From NCBI GenBank assembly GCA_964638715.1, contig CAZWZF010000034.1:1-47702 (forward strand): a stretch of DNA of 47,702 bases, written 5' to 3'. The position numbers were made by a program, and so were the translations under genes. Below the pieces are notes generated by a model. The model did not search any database, was not told where the DNA came from, and was given only the letters and a program-made list of their open reading frames with translations. Shown here one piece after another: positions 18,100-27,004 of this stretch; within the stretch, counting starts at the first letter, position 1, and every line of letters starts with the position of its first letter. This DNA comes from JBAXQQ01 sp037131695. Lineage in GTDB: Bacteria; Armatimonadota; Hebobacteria; CAIYQO01.

Positions 18100-20160
18100 A
18101 TGAAAATTGCGAGAATTGCGCTGGGGGCTATTATGCTCCTCGGTGCCACTGCGTTATACGCGCAGGATTTGCCACTTACCCATTTGCAGCTTTTTTCCAG
18201 CGGTGTGGGTTACTTCGAGCGTTCGGGCAAGGTCACCGATGACGCCACTGTACAACTTTCTTTCCGTACCGAAGAAGTCAACGACCTGCTGAAATCGATG
18301 GTGCTTTTCGATTTGGACGGCGGCAAAATCGGCGCGGTTAATTATGGCACTCAAGACCCGATAAGCAAAACTCTCGGTTCCTACGCCATTAACATCAACG
18401 ACAATCCGTCGATGGGGAAACTGCTTGACCGCCTGCGCGGGGTCTCGGTAGAGATTGAAGCCACCAAGAAAATCACCGGCAAAATCATCGGCGTAGAAGT
18501 CAAACAAAAAGCCGCAGGTGACAAGATTGTTACTTTTGAACAGCTTAACCTGATTACCAATGCCGGGATAAAATCGATCAATCTTGATGAAATATCATCT
18601 TTGAAAATTCTTGACGAAAGGCTGAACAAAGAACTGCAAAATGCCCTTACCACCCTGGCATCAGGACTGGATAACCAACGCAAGCCGGTATCGATAAATT
18701 TCCTGGGCAAGGGTGAACGCCGGGTGGCAGTTGGCTATATCGAAAAGACCCCTATCTGGAAAACTTCCTACCGGGTAGTAATTGGCGACAAGGCCAGCAG
18801 CATGCAGGGATGGGCAATAGTGGAAAACACCAGCGACAGCGATTGGAATAACGTAAATCTATCACTGGTCAGCGGTCGTCCTATCTCATTCATGCAGGAC
18901 TTGTATACCCCGCTATACCTGCAGCGTCCCATGGTACAGTCACAGTTATACGCCTCAATTCGTCCGGTAACCTATGCTGGCGGGATAACACCAGGTGATG
19001 AAGTTACAGCAGATATGCCAGTAACTGATAGTGAGATGAAGGCAAGAAATAATGCTCCTGCACCGATGTTTCAAAATCAAATGTATAACTCATTCAATGG
19101 TGCTGCACCGGCAGGAAAACTTGGTTCAGGTTATGGTGGTATGTTCAATGCCGGCAATGTCTTAAGATCCGGGGTAGAATCCGCGGTTAAAGCCACCAAT
19201 TTGGGTGAGGCTTTTACCTACGACATTCTTGAACCGGTCACACTGGCGCGCCAGCAATCCGCTTTGCTGCCGATATTAAACTCGCCGGTTGATACTACCC
19301 GGGTTTCTATCTATAACGATGCCGTTCACGCCAGTTACCCGCTGTATGGACTGAAGTTAAAGAATAACACCGGCATCAACCTGATGGGCGGTCCGGTCAC
19401 TGTGTATGAAGGCAACACCTACGCCGGCGACGCGACATTTGAAGACTTGAACCCCGGTGAAGAACGCCTGGTTTCCTACGCCCTTGACCTTGGCGTAACC
19501 TGCCTGAAAGATGTTAATAGCAACTCGACCAGGCTGGCAGTGGGTATTAAAGATGGCCAGTGGAAAAGCAGTTGGAAACGCCAACAGATAACCACTTATA
19601 CCTTCCAGTCAAAAGATGCCCGCGACCGCAACATGCTGGTAGAGCATCATATCACCCAGGACTATAAACTAATTGAGCCGGAGAAAGCGCTGGAAACCAC
19701 CCCCGACCTTTACCGTTTTGCCGTAACCGTTAACGCAAAAGATAAAAAAGCCGCAAAACTAAAAGTAGTCGAAGAAAAAACCGACTTCACTTATGAAGGT
19801 ATCAGCAGTCAAAGCATAGATTGGATGCTGAATTACACCACCGATAAAGATGTTTCTGACAAAGTAAAACAGACGCTGAAACAGATTATCGAGATGAAGA
19901 AAAATATCGATGTGTTGCGGCAGACACAGCAGGATAACCGGGTATACCGTCAGCAAATCACTGACGAACAAAACCGCATTCGCCAGAATATGAATGCACT
20001 CGACCGCAACAGCGACCTGTACAAACGTTATGTAACCAAGTTCAACGAACAAGAAACAAAGATGGAAAATCTGCTGGAAAGCGACGATGCCACTCTGGTA
20101 AAATTGCGCACCGCAGAAAAAGATCTAAATGACTTTTTGAGTAAGTTGACAGTAGAATAA
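18100..20160 (+). CDS. Secreted DUF4139-domain protein
   Basis: A 686-residue protein with a signal peptide (MKIARIALGAIMLLGATALYAQ). The N-terminal region carries the 'LFSSGVGYFERSGKV' and 'TEEVNDLLKSMVLFD' pattern typical of DUF4139 proteins. A central beta-rich region with low-complexity Met/Asn/Gly stretches (about 320-365) follows, then beta-sandwich segments ('GGPVTVYEGNTYAGDATFEDLNPGEERLVSYALD'). The last about 110 residues are a helical coiled-coil-like tail ('KQIIEMKKNIDVLRQTQQDNR', 'NRIRQNMNALDRN'). The molecular role of the family is unknown. AAAGGAG 8 nt before the ATG is a strong ribosome binding site. It is single, with its own strong terminator. Confidence 0.8.
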   Translation: MKIARIALGAIMLLGATALYAQDLPLTHLQLFSSGVGYFERSGKVTDDATVQLSFRTEEVNDLLKSMVLFDLDGGKIGAVNYGTQDPISKTLGSYAININDNPSMGKLLDRLRGVSVEIEATKKITGKIIGVEVKQKAAGDKIVTFEQLNLITNAGIKSINLDEISSLKILDERLNKELQNALTTLASGLDNQRKPVSINFLGKGERRVAVGYIEKTPIWKTSYRVVIGDKASSMQGWAIVENTSDSDWNNVNLSLVSGRPISFMQDLYTPLYLQRPMVQSQLYASIRPVTYAGGITPGDEVTADMPVTDSEMKARNNAPAPMFQNQMYNSFNGAAPAGKLGSGYGGMFNAGNVLRSGVESAVKATNLGEAFTYDILEPVTLARQQSALLPILNSPVDTTRVSIYNDAVHASYPLYGLKLKNNTGINLMGGPVTVYEGNTYAGDATFEDLNPGEERLVSYALDLGVTCLKDVNSNSTRLAVGIKDGQWKSSWKRQQITTYTFQSKDARDRNMLVEHHITQDYKLIEPEKALETTPDLYRFAVTVNAKDKKAAKLKVVEEKTDFTYEGISSQSIDWMLNYTTDKDVSDKVKQTLKQIIEMKKNIDVLRQTQQDNRVYRQQITDEQNRIRQNMNALDRNSDLYKRYVTKFNEQETKMENLLESDDATLVKLRTAEKDLNDFLSKLTVE

Positions 20161-20175
20161 GAGATTTTTAAAATT

Positions 20176-20222
20176 ACAACAGCACGGAAAAATCAAGTTT
20201 TTTCCGTGCTGTTGTGTTAATT
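20176..20222 (+). terminator. Intrinsic terminator of the DUF4139 gene
   Basis: ACAACAGCACGGAAAA (20176-20191) pairs perfectly with TTTTCCGTGCTGTTGT (20200-20215), followed by GTTAATTTTAT. The stem is strong, the downstream T-run modest. Confidence 0.85.
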
Positions 20223-20586
20223 TTATAAGCAACATAATTCCATAGCCCACAGTATCGCTCTCACCCTTACACATTTTTAATTAAAATGTTGGATGACAAG
20301 GTAGGGGAATTGTCCCCAATTCCCGCGATGAACCGGAATAATGATGTAAAAAAGCGAAATAGCGACAGATTTCTTAAGTGGTGTTGTGTTTTTCAACCTT
20401 ATTTTGTCGATACAATCCATTCATTTTTATAAGAAAGACACTATCGCGGGAGCTGGGGACAGCTCCCCTACCATCTGCCTGATATTTCTGAATTGATAAA
20501 TGCAAAATAGGTGCTATATCTGATTTTTCGCAAAATACTATTTATGTTCAATCAAAACATTTAATTCATCTTTCATGAATTGATTT
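20223..20586. other. Intergenic region, repeat only
   Basis: Between the DUF4139 terminator and the convergent glycosidase gene only the inverted-repeat element at 20299-20472 is seen. No coding frame or promoter is supported. Confidence 0.6.
20299..20472. mobile_element. Inverted-repeat element of about 174 bp
   Basis: The left arm 20299-20330 (AGGTAGGGGAATTGTCCCC...) and right arm 20441-20472 (...GGGGACAGCTCCCCTACC) are inverted copies of about 32 bp with a few mismatches, around a 110-bp AT-rich centre without an open frame. It is MITE-like. GGTAGGGGAACTG at 47679-47691 may be the edge of another copy. Confidence 0.6.
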
Positions 20587-23013
20587 TTATCCAATATTAA
20601 TAACATTCGACCCGGTACCAGCAAATGGAACAGTGATAGTTTTGGTATCAGCATCATAAGCACATTCAACAGTTTGATTATCAACCATTACTTTTACAGG
20701 TTTGCAAGACTGTATTACTACTTCGCCAGATATATCGCCATCTATACATGCTGATAGTTTTCCGGGTTCAGATGTTATTTTTGTCACCCGTAGCCCGTCT
20801 GCCCGTATTATTACCGGGTGTTGCGGTTCTTCTTCTGTGCGGATTAAATCTATCTTTGCGTTATTGCCGGATAATTGCAGCCATGAAATTTTTCGTGTTC
20901 CTGCCGGCAGCGGATTGCCATTCAGCTTTAATGATTTGATATGTGTACCGCGTCCGCTTATTGATAAATCTACCGATACTCCGCGCAGCATCAACCCCCG
21001 AATAGAAATCTTCCTGTCACCCCACGGGGTAAGCGTAACTCCTTCATGGTCAAAATCCATCCCGGCTAATCCCATGTACAGATTTGCATACCAGCAGGTT
21101 ACCGCCTGCATTTGTTTGCAACCCGGGTTATCAGGACCGAGTTCCGCCTCGTTTTCCGCTTCCGGGGTGAATGCTTCCGGCGCGGTATGATGTCGCCAGA
21201 ACCACTCAACATCTCCAAGCCAGGCTTTTAAGCCATAATCATTTCCGGTAATTTTATGGATATTCAGGTAAAAATAATCTGCAGTTGGGAAACTGGAACC
21301 GAGTTGGTTGCCATCCGCCATCCATGCGGTATCCCAATGCGGCAGCGACAACAGGCACTTGTCGGAACGCAGGTGTTTATCCATAAAATCTGCAATTCTT
21401 TTTGGTGCATGCGAGGTTAATTCGCGGGCAAATGGCGTAATCCAGAAGATAGCCTGGCAGCAATAATGTTTGCGCGGTTTCAGCGTAATAGATGAGCAGG
21501 AAGATATGAAATAACCTTTTTCTTCATCATAAAGGTATTTAACGAAACTTGCCCGCAATCGCTTTGTCCAGTCTCTACATTCATCCGCCAGATCTATATC
21601 CCCAACGACTTTGGCGAGATATTCCATCCCGCGCAATGCCTGGTATAACAATGAATTATTCAGCGCATTAATATCATTCCCATCTTCTTCCATCGCCTCG
21701 GGGAAATCCGGCCATAAGGCATGTCCGGAAATAAGACCGGTATTTTGCACTTCGTCACACCGGCAATGGCCAATGATGAACTTACAGGTTGGCATAACTT
21801 CTTTAACAACGGAAAGATCGTCGGTAATGGCAGCATAATGGTAAAGACTGGCGATATATTGGCACTGCGCCGGAAATGGCGCTTTCATTGACAAATCAAA
21901 TGTTGAAGTAAAAGCATGCGGGATGCCATATTTTGCATTTATAGTATTTTGCATAAAGCGCAATATTTCGGCAGTATATTCAGGTTCATTAGCAAGGGTA
22001 CAGGGAACCATTGGCGTCATGCCGTCCCAACCCCAAACGAAATATCCGGCAGCAGTAGCACGCACGGCACCGGGACGGTCAGATATTTTCATTGAATTAA
22101 TGACTTCAGGATACTGCCCAAACGCGGAATTAAGTACCGGGTCGCCAACATCAATTTTTGGCTGCTTCTGCAATCTACTTTTGTAATTATTTACGACACT
22201 GTCACATTCCTGATGTACATTGCCGGATAGTTCATCAAGCCGTTTTTCCAACTGTGCGTGGCCTGTCGCAAAAACGGTGTAATATGCCGCGTCGCTGCCT
22301 TGAATTGGATTGCTGGCAAGGTAATATTTGCTGCGGCGATGATAACCGCGGCGAACATTCAGCGTGGCGTCACAACCTACGCCAATCCAGGTAACTGCTT
22401 CCGGGGCAACAGGCGCATCTCTCACCAATCCCTGCTGCGCCAGCGATTCTTCTTCTGATTCTATAATGTAAGCCGGAGCCTGATTTTTATCATGACATGA
22501 TACTATTAACGCATTATGTACCGTATCAAAAGTAAATTCATCCCATTCTCGGTTTTTCATGCTGACGGCAGTGCAGGCTTCCTGATGCACCATTTCAAAC
22601 TGAATAGGCTTCTGTAGCGGGTTATCCACTACCCGTGCGCGCTGAACCAATGCGTCAGCCAGCAGTATCAGTTCATGGGAAAATTTAACGCCATCAATCT
22701 CGCACTGGCTGGCGTAGCCAAACGGGAACAGCGATGTATTATTGAGGGTTAAATAATAGCGTTTTTCACCGATACGCACACATATCCTGAATAATTTAAC
22801 CCAGGCACTTTCCGCGTCACCCTTGAAAAAATTGGCTGCCCCCAAATGCTGGCAACCCCAATAGCCAATGCCAAGCAAACCGCCATGGGCACCCACTGTC
22901 GCGTAAATACGTCCATTCGCAAAATGGTCGCGCACCAAACCACCGATTCCCTGTGACGCAAATGGGGTTATCTCATTAAATTGAAGCTGATTTATTGGCT
23001 GCATTATATTCAT
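20587..23013 (-). CDS. Cytoplasmic six-hairpin glycosidase-like protein
   Basis: About 808 residues without a signal peptide. An N-terminal beta domain (about 1-270) precedes an (alpha/alpha)6 barrel (about 285-640), with 'GYFVWGWDGMTPMVPC', 'LWPDFPEAMEEDGNDINALNNSLLYQALRG' and 'LLSLPHWDTAWMADGNQLGSSFPTADYF' resembling glucosidase/debranching-type clan GH-G/L enzymes. A C-terminal beta domain follows. The GH family is not settled and no specificity is claimed. The start is uncertain: ATG at 23013 (or GTG at 23016) has no ribosome binding site. A TTGTTA-17-TTTAAT box ends 8 nt before it, which would fit a leaderless transcript. It lies downstream of a secreted lyase-like gene across a 400-bp repeat-rich spacer. 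Confidence 0.7.
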   Translation of the reverse strand: MNIMQPINQLQFNEITPFASQGIGGLVRDHFANGRIYATVGAHGGLLGIGYWGCQHLGAANFFKGDAESAWVKLFRICVRIGEKRYYLTLNNTSLFPFGYASQCEIDGVKFSHELILLADALVQRARVVDNPLQKPIQFEMVHQEACTAVSMKNREWDEFTFDTVHNALIVSCHDKNQAPAYIIESEEESLAQQGLVRDAPVAPEAVTWIGVGCDATLNVRRGYHRRSKYYLASNPIQGSDAAYYTVFATGHAQLEKRLDELSGNVHQECDSVVNNYKSRLQKQPKIDVGDPVLNSAFGQYPEVINSMKISDRPGAVRATAAGYFVWGWDGMTPMVPCTLANEPEYTAEILRFMQNTINAKYGIPHAFTSTFDLSMKAPFPAQCQYIASLYHYAAITDDLSVVKEVMPTCKFIIGHCRCDEVQNTGLISGHALWPDFPEAMEEDGNDINALNNSLLYQALRGMEYLAKVVGDIDLADECRDWTKRLRASFVKYLYDEEKGYFISSCSSITLKPRKHYCCQAIFWITPFARELTSHAPKRIADFMDKHLRSDKCLLSLPHWDTAWMADGNQLGSSFPTADYFYLNIHKITGNDYGLKAWLGDVEWFWRHHTAPEAFTPEAENEAELGPDNPGCKQMQAVTCWYANLYMGLAGMDFDHEGVTLTPWGDRKISIRGLMLRGVSVDLSISGRGTHIKSLKLNGNPLPAGTRKISWLQLSGNNAKIDLIRTEEEPQHPVIIRADGLRVTKITSEPGKLSACIDGDISGEVVIQSCKPVKVMVDNQTVECAYDADTKTITVPFAGTGSNVINIG

Positions 23014-23170
23014 CACTTTATATTAAATTTGTCATAATGCCGGGTAACAATATTTTCCTTACTATTAAAATGGGGAGTGTTAATTAAGTTTACCTGAACT
23101 ATTCAATGTTTGATAGACTGCTATAGCCCAATATACTTACCTGATATCAATGTGTTAACATAAAAGAGTA

Positions 23171-23204
23171 ATCTCATCTGGTTACCATGGTAACCAGATG
23201 AGAT
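23171..23204. repeat. Perfect 34-bp palindrome
   Basis: Bases 23171-23204 are a perfect, gapless palindrome centred on CCATGG, with half-site ATCTCATCTGGTTACC. It lies about 160 bp upstream of the glycosidase gene and 210 bp past the stop of the lyase-like gene. It could be a strong operator or a cruciform/terminator-like element. The minus-strand continuation (ATTACTCTTTTATG) is only moderately T-rich. Confidence 0.75.
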
Positions 23205-23293
23205 AAATAAGTGTTCAGTTTTCGGTTTTAAGTTTTCAGAGTTAGTCTCATCGTCAAGTTCAATACCTGCTAATATTACTATAAAAATACACT

Positions 23294-23329
23294 CCCCTCC
23301 TTGCCAAGGAGGGGCGGGGGTGGTTTTCG
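23294..23329. repeat. Dispersed palindrome, CCCCTCCTTG family, copy 2
   Basis: The CCCCTCCTTG-C-CAAGGAGGGG palindrome (23294-23314) is identical to 6210-6230 and carries the same GGGGTGGTTTTCGAC-type tail. Confidence 0.75.
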
Positions 23330-23414
23330 ACGATATGCAATTTTCAATTTAAAATCATGACTTTTTTTATTCAGATTTGATTGCTAACTGACTAACCCAT
23401 TACCCCCTATTAAC

Positions 23415-26400
23415 TCACGGAACCAACGTTATAACATACGCTGGTTTATCTTTGATTATTTTCGCGATGGCGGTGGTATTTTTACCGTTCACATCAACTA
23501 CAGGTTTGTTTTTCAAGCCATAAACGGTAATTGTTTTCGCCATATCCGCGCCGGTCTGGTCGTCGCGGTTGGCGAAATCAATCGATATTTTCCCGTTTTT
23601 CGGTTGTACTATCAATCGGGTGATGCCAATTTTCCCATCAGTTTCCACCGTTACGCCTTCCGGCAGGGACAATGTCATTGCAGTCGGATCAGGAAATGGA
23701 TTGATTCCGATATAACTGCCGCTTTTTGGGTCGGTCAATAGGTAACCCATTTTACCGGCTTCAGTGGTCAGGGTTGCGCCATTTTTCTCCAGTTTACCGG
23801 TGGTTCCCTGCAATGTGCAGGTGCTGTCGCGATTAATGCCGGCAGGCAGATAAGGCCATTGCCCGTTAACCTTGCGCACAGGGAAACATTTATCGGTTGT
23901 ACCACCGGTATATTCCGGTTTATAGGTACATTCCATCTTGTCATTGCCGCTTGCGTAGGTGAGATTTAAAGATTTGTCCGCACCATTCCATACTGTATCC
24001 AACTTCGCGTCAGCGATATATTTCTGGAAATCGGCAAAGTTTTTGTATTCATTCACATCGCTCATTTCGACAACAAACCCGCCATAAGCCTGGTCAATTT
24101 TAGCCCAGTCGGCTGTTGTTTTATCCAATGAATTGGCGGATTTCATGATGTAGGCATTTATTCGCAGTGCTTCCTGCGCTTTTCCCCCTCCCTGCATTTC
24201 AGTCATTTTGCCATCGTTAACTATTTCCACGTCAATATCGCGTCCCAGGTCGGCAGCGGTGATTGGTATTATGCCAACATAGCTTACGCCATCTTTAATA
24301 GTTATCCGCTGGCCGTATTTTATGACGCAAGGATATTCTGTTACCTGTTTGCCATCTACATACAATTCCCAGGTTGGTTTTTCCTGAAAATTGAATAAGC
24401 CGATGGTTGTTTGCAGACTGCGGACTTCCGCTGGCACTGGCCTGCCACCGCCAAACTCAAGCTTGGGTAATGGACTGGTTAATACGACCATTTTATTTTT
24501 ATTCTGCAGAGTAGTAATGGTACTTCCCTGAGTGCCGACGCAGCCATTAGGATTGCGCTGGCCATTATCATGGTAAATGCTATCCAATAATTCAGTGCGG
24601 TTAATGCCGGGCCGCACAATTAATGTGCCAAGGTCAGTCATCGATGCCGCCTGTTTTTCTTCACGACGCCATTGCCCCATCACCGGCACTGTTTCGTTGC
24701 CGCATGACACATCAAGGCTTGCCATACCATAATTTTTTCCCATGTAAGTCTTGCGCCACAACGGGGTAGAAGCATAGTTGCCCCACTGCTTATAATTGAC
24801 AGTCATTTCATACGGCAGCGGTTTATCATCAACAATATTCGCCATCCAATCCGGTGCCCATGGGCCGTTCATGGTTTGCTGTGCAGCAAGGCCAGGCGGA
24901 AAATCATGACCGACAACCGGCATTTTATCAACATTAGAAGCGGTAACTTCTTTTTTATCAAAATCGGTATAGCTGCCGCTGGGAGAAAGGGTGTGTAAAA
25001 TAGCCGTCAAGCCATCCTGAATACCCAGCAGATACGCGATTCCGGTGCGGCCGGATGAACTGACAAAACGGCGCAAACCGGGATGGTAAGATGAAGCCAA
25101 TTCTTCTATCGATTTTGCCATAATGCTTTGACCCATCATGCGGTCAATCTTTTCCGGGCCAAAGTCGGCAAAAATCTTTTGTGCGGTCAGTGAATGCGAG
25201 AAATAATAATGGTCGATACTTTCCTGGGTACTGCCATCATACCAGCTCCAGGTGCGCAGCGGCCAATATTCCAAACCATGGCGGCCATCCTTGATAAGCC
25301 GGTCTGAACCGATTACCGCGCCGCCCAGCAAAGTGCCGGCTACCGCCCAGTGGTTGAAGTTCATCGTTCCCATGTCGTAACAATAAGTGCGGTAAACGGA
25401 GAAATTTCCTTGCCAGTCGCCGGTTTCCTTATAATATGCCTGCGCCTGCTGACCGCCGATATATCCCTGGGCAAACTTGTATTTTTTGCCGTTGAATTCA
25501 AACTCCGGGTAACTTTTATCCGGCATCAGCCAGGCAGTCCAGTATAATTTCCAATGGTCACGCACCGGCGCGGGAATCGCTTCGTAATATTTATTGTAAA
25601 GCTGCAAATTGTTAGTTGCGTCAAAACCACCCCAGCGTCTTGGTGCCCAGGTAAGCATTTCATCGAGCCATTTGCCATACGCGTCAGGTGTAGTTGGGAA
25701 ACTCCAGCCGCCACCCATTTTTTCCAGTTCCTGTACATGCTGCCACTGCCATTCCGGCATATCTTTCGGTTTTGTAAAACCAAGTTTCGCGCTTAATTTG
25801 GCAAATTCTTCAGCGTTTGGTATGACTGCTGTAGGTGCGCCGCCATTCTTTTTAGCTTTTAATTCTTCTGCCAACTTCGTTATATCAACAATAGAATCAA
25901 CTTTGGTTGTATCAGCTTTTCCTGGTTCAAAAGTAACCTTTAATTTTGGGGTATTTATCAATATTCCCTGCGGGCCGCGAGCAGTTTGCCATTCATAAGA
26001 TCCCTGCCATAACGCAACATCATAAAATTCCCATTTTCTCACCAGCACGCCGCAGCTTTCAAATTGGCGCAACCGGTCTGCCAATGTTTTGCCAAATGTC
26101 GGGTCGGTGAACATGTCAGTAAGATTTAAATCGCCATCCATTGGTGCCGCATCGCCTGCCGATACTTCTGCGGGGCCGAACTGTTTGGGATAACGGTCTT
26201 CCTTTTCATCTTGCGCACCATACTTTTTCCAGTATCCGGCACCATTTATATACGCGTTAAATGTTGGACCGTTGGCAGCGTCAGCAGTCCACGGCTTGCG
26301 CAATGCCCATGCCACCGCGTGCCAGCATGGCTTGCTGTTCGCCCATTGAGTGCCAAGGAAAGACATTCCCGGTGGTTCAGAATAGCCTTCCGGCCACAAT

Positions 26401-26783
26401 TCAGTGCCTTTGAAAGGAAGTATCAACTCAACTTTCTGTATTACATTGCCCTTTGCCTGTTGTTCGGCTATTCCGGCGGCAGCCCCGGGGAAGCGTACCA
26501 GCAGAGACCGATGCACACCATCAAAAACCAGAGCGCCGGGTGTCTTGCCATCGTTTCGCTTTGCCGGTGCCCACACCGCACTGGCAGCTTTGCCGAAACC
26601 GCCTTTATCCACCATCTCTGTCTTACCATCCGCGGATAATACCACCGGCGTATCCCAAAAAGCGCGGAACCCGCTGATGCCGGCAGTCTGCGGCGTGTCA
26701 AAGGTCAACACCACAGGGTCAGCGGAAAAAGCGGTAAGTGCTATTAAAGCAACCGCAAAAAACAACAACGAAAATCTAAACAT
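23415..26783 (-). CDS. Large secreted protein, possible polysaccharide lyase
   Basis: 1122 residues from the ATG at 26783; GGAG 6 nt upstream decides this start over the in-frame TTG at 26795. A signal peptide is present (MFRFSLLFFAVALIALTAFSA). Residues about 25-290 are beta-rich and jelly-roll-like. A Lys/Ala-rich helical linker leads to an alpha-helical region (about 345-640) with 'NFNHWAVAGTLLGG' and 'DGSTQESIDHYYFSHSLTAQK', loosely like toroid-fold polysaccharide lyases. A long C-terminal beta region follows. No catalytic family is claimed. A GGAACGTTTC motif 47 bp before the ATG links it to two other secreted genes of the window. Confidence 0.65.
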   Translation of the reverse strand: MFRFSLLFFAVALIALTAFSADPVVLTFDTPQTAGISGFRAFWDTPVVLSADGKTEMVDKGGFGKAASAVWAPAKRNDGKTPGALVFDGVHRSLLVRFPGAAAGIAEQQAKGNVIQKVELILPFKGTELWPEGYSEPPGMSFLGTQWANSKPCWHAVAWALRKPWTADAANGPTFNAYINGAGYWKKYGAQDEKEDRYPKQFGPAEVSAGDAAPMDGDLNLTDMFTDPTFGKTLADRLRQFESCGVLVRKWEFYDVALWQGSYEWQTARGPQGILINTPKLKVTFEPGKADTTKVDSIVDITKLAEELKAKKNGGAPTAVIPNAEEFAKLSAKLGFTKPKDMPEWQWQHVQELEKMGGGWSFPTTPDAYGKWLDEMLTWAPRRWGGFDATNNLQLYNKYYEAIPAPVRDHWKLYWTAWLMPDKSYPEFEFNGKKYKFAQGYIGGQQAQAYYKETGDWQGNFSVYRTYCYDMGTMNFNHWAVAGTLLGGAVIGSDRLIKDGRHGLEYWPLRTWSWYDGSTQESIDHYYFSHSLTAQKIFADFGPEKIDRMMGQSIMAKSIEELASSYHPGLRRFVSSSGRTGIAYLLGIQDGLTAILHTLSPSGSYTDFDKKEVTASNVDKMPVVGHDFPPGLAAQQTMNGPWAPDWMANIVDDKPLPYEMTVNYKQWGNYASTPLWRKTYMGKNYGMASLDVSCGNETVPVMGQWRREEKQAASMTDLGTLIVRPGINRTELLDSIYHDNGQRNPNGCVGTQGSTITTLQNKNKMVVLTSPLPKLEFGGGRPVPAEVRSLQTTIGLFNFQEKPTWELYVDGKQVTEYPCVIKYGQRITIKDGVSYVGIIPITAADLGRDIDVEIVNDGKMTEMQGGGKAQEALRINAYIMKSANSLDKTTADWAKIDQAYGGFVVEMSDVNEYKNFADFQKYIADAKLDTVWNGADKSLNLTYASGNDKMECTYKPEYTGGTTDKCFPVRKVNGQWPYLPAGINRDSTCTLQGTTGKLEKNGATLTTEAGKMGYLLTDPKSGSYIGINPFPDPTAMTLSLPEGVTVETDGKIGITRLIVQPKNGKISIDFANRDDQTGADMAKTITVYGLKNKPVVDVNGKNTTAIAKIIKDKPAYVITLVP

Positions 26784-26827
26784 ATTTTTCTCCAATAATA
26801 TATTTTACTATATTGACACCATTAGAT

Positions 26828-26839
26828 TTGGAACGTTTC
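26828..26839. promoter_or_regulatory. Putative LacI-type operator, TTGGAACGTTTC
   Basis: TTGGAACGTTTC lies 45 bp upstream of the ATG at 26783. It aligns without gaps to 39954-39965 and 46407-46418. A second palindrome, GTAAATA-N5-TATTTAC, lies about 20 bp further upstream. Confidence 0.6.
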
Positions 26840-27004
26840 ATCTCCATAGTAAATACACCATATTTACGGAATGACTGCAATGGAAATACAAAAAGTAATG
26901 GATATTGTTATACTATATATTGCAGTTCTTCGAATGATACTCACTTGTTAATATGTAGGAATGGACTTCATACTCATGACTGTTTTTACATGGCAGGTTT
27001 CAGC

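Larger units (their letters stand above)
23014..23414. other. Intergenic region with palindromes, no gene
   Basis: The 400-bp spacer between two minus-strand genes contains the 34-bp palindrome, the CCCCTCCTTG element and a possible promoter at its left edge. No open frame is credible. Confidence 0.6.

Noticed and set aside
23415..26783. Firm assignment to polysaccharide lyase family 8
   Set aside because: The helical region is only loosely similar and the catalytic Asn/His/Tyr set could not be placed.
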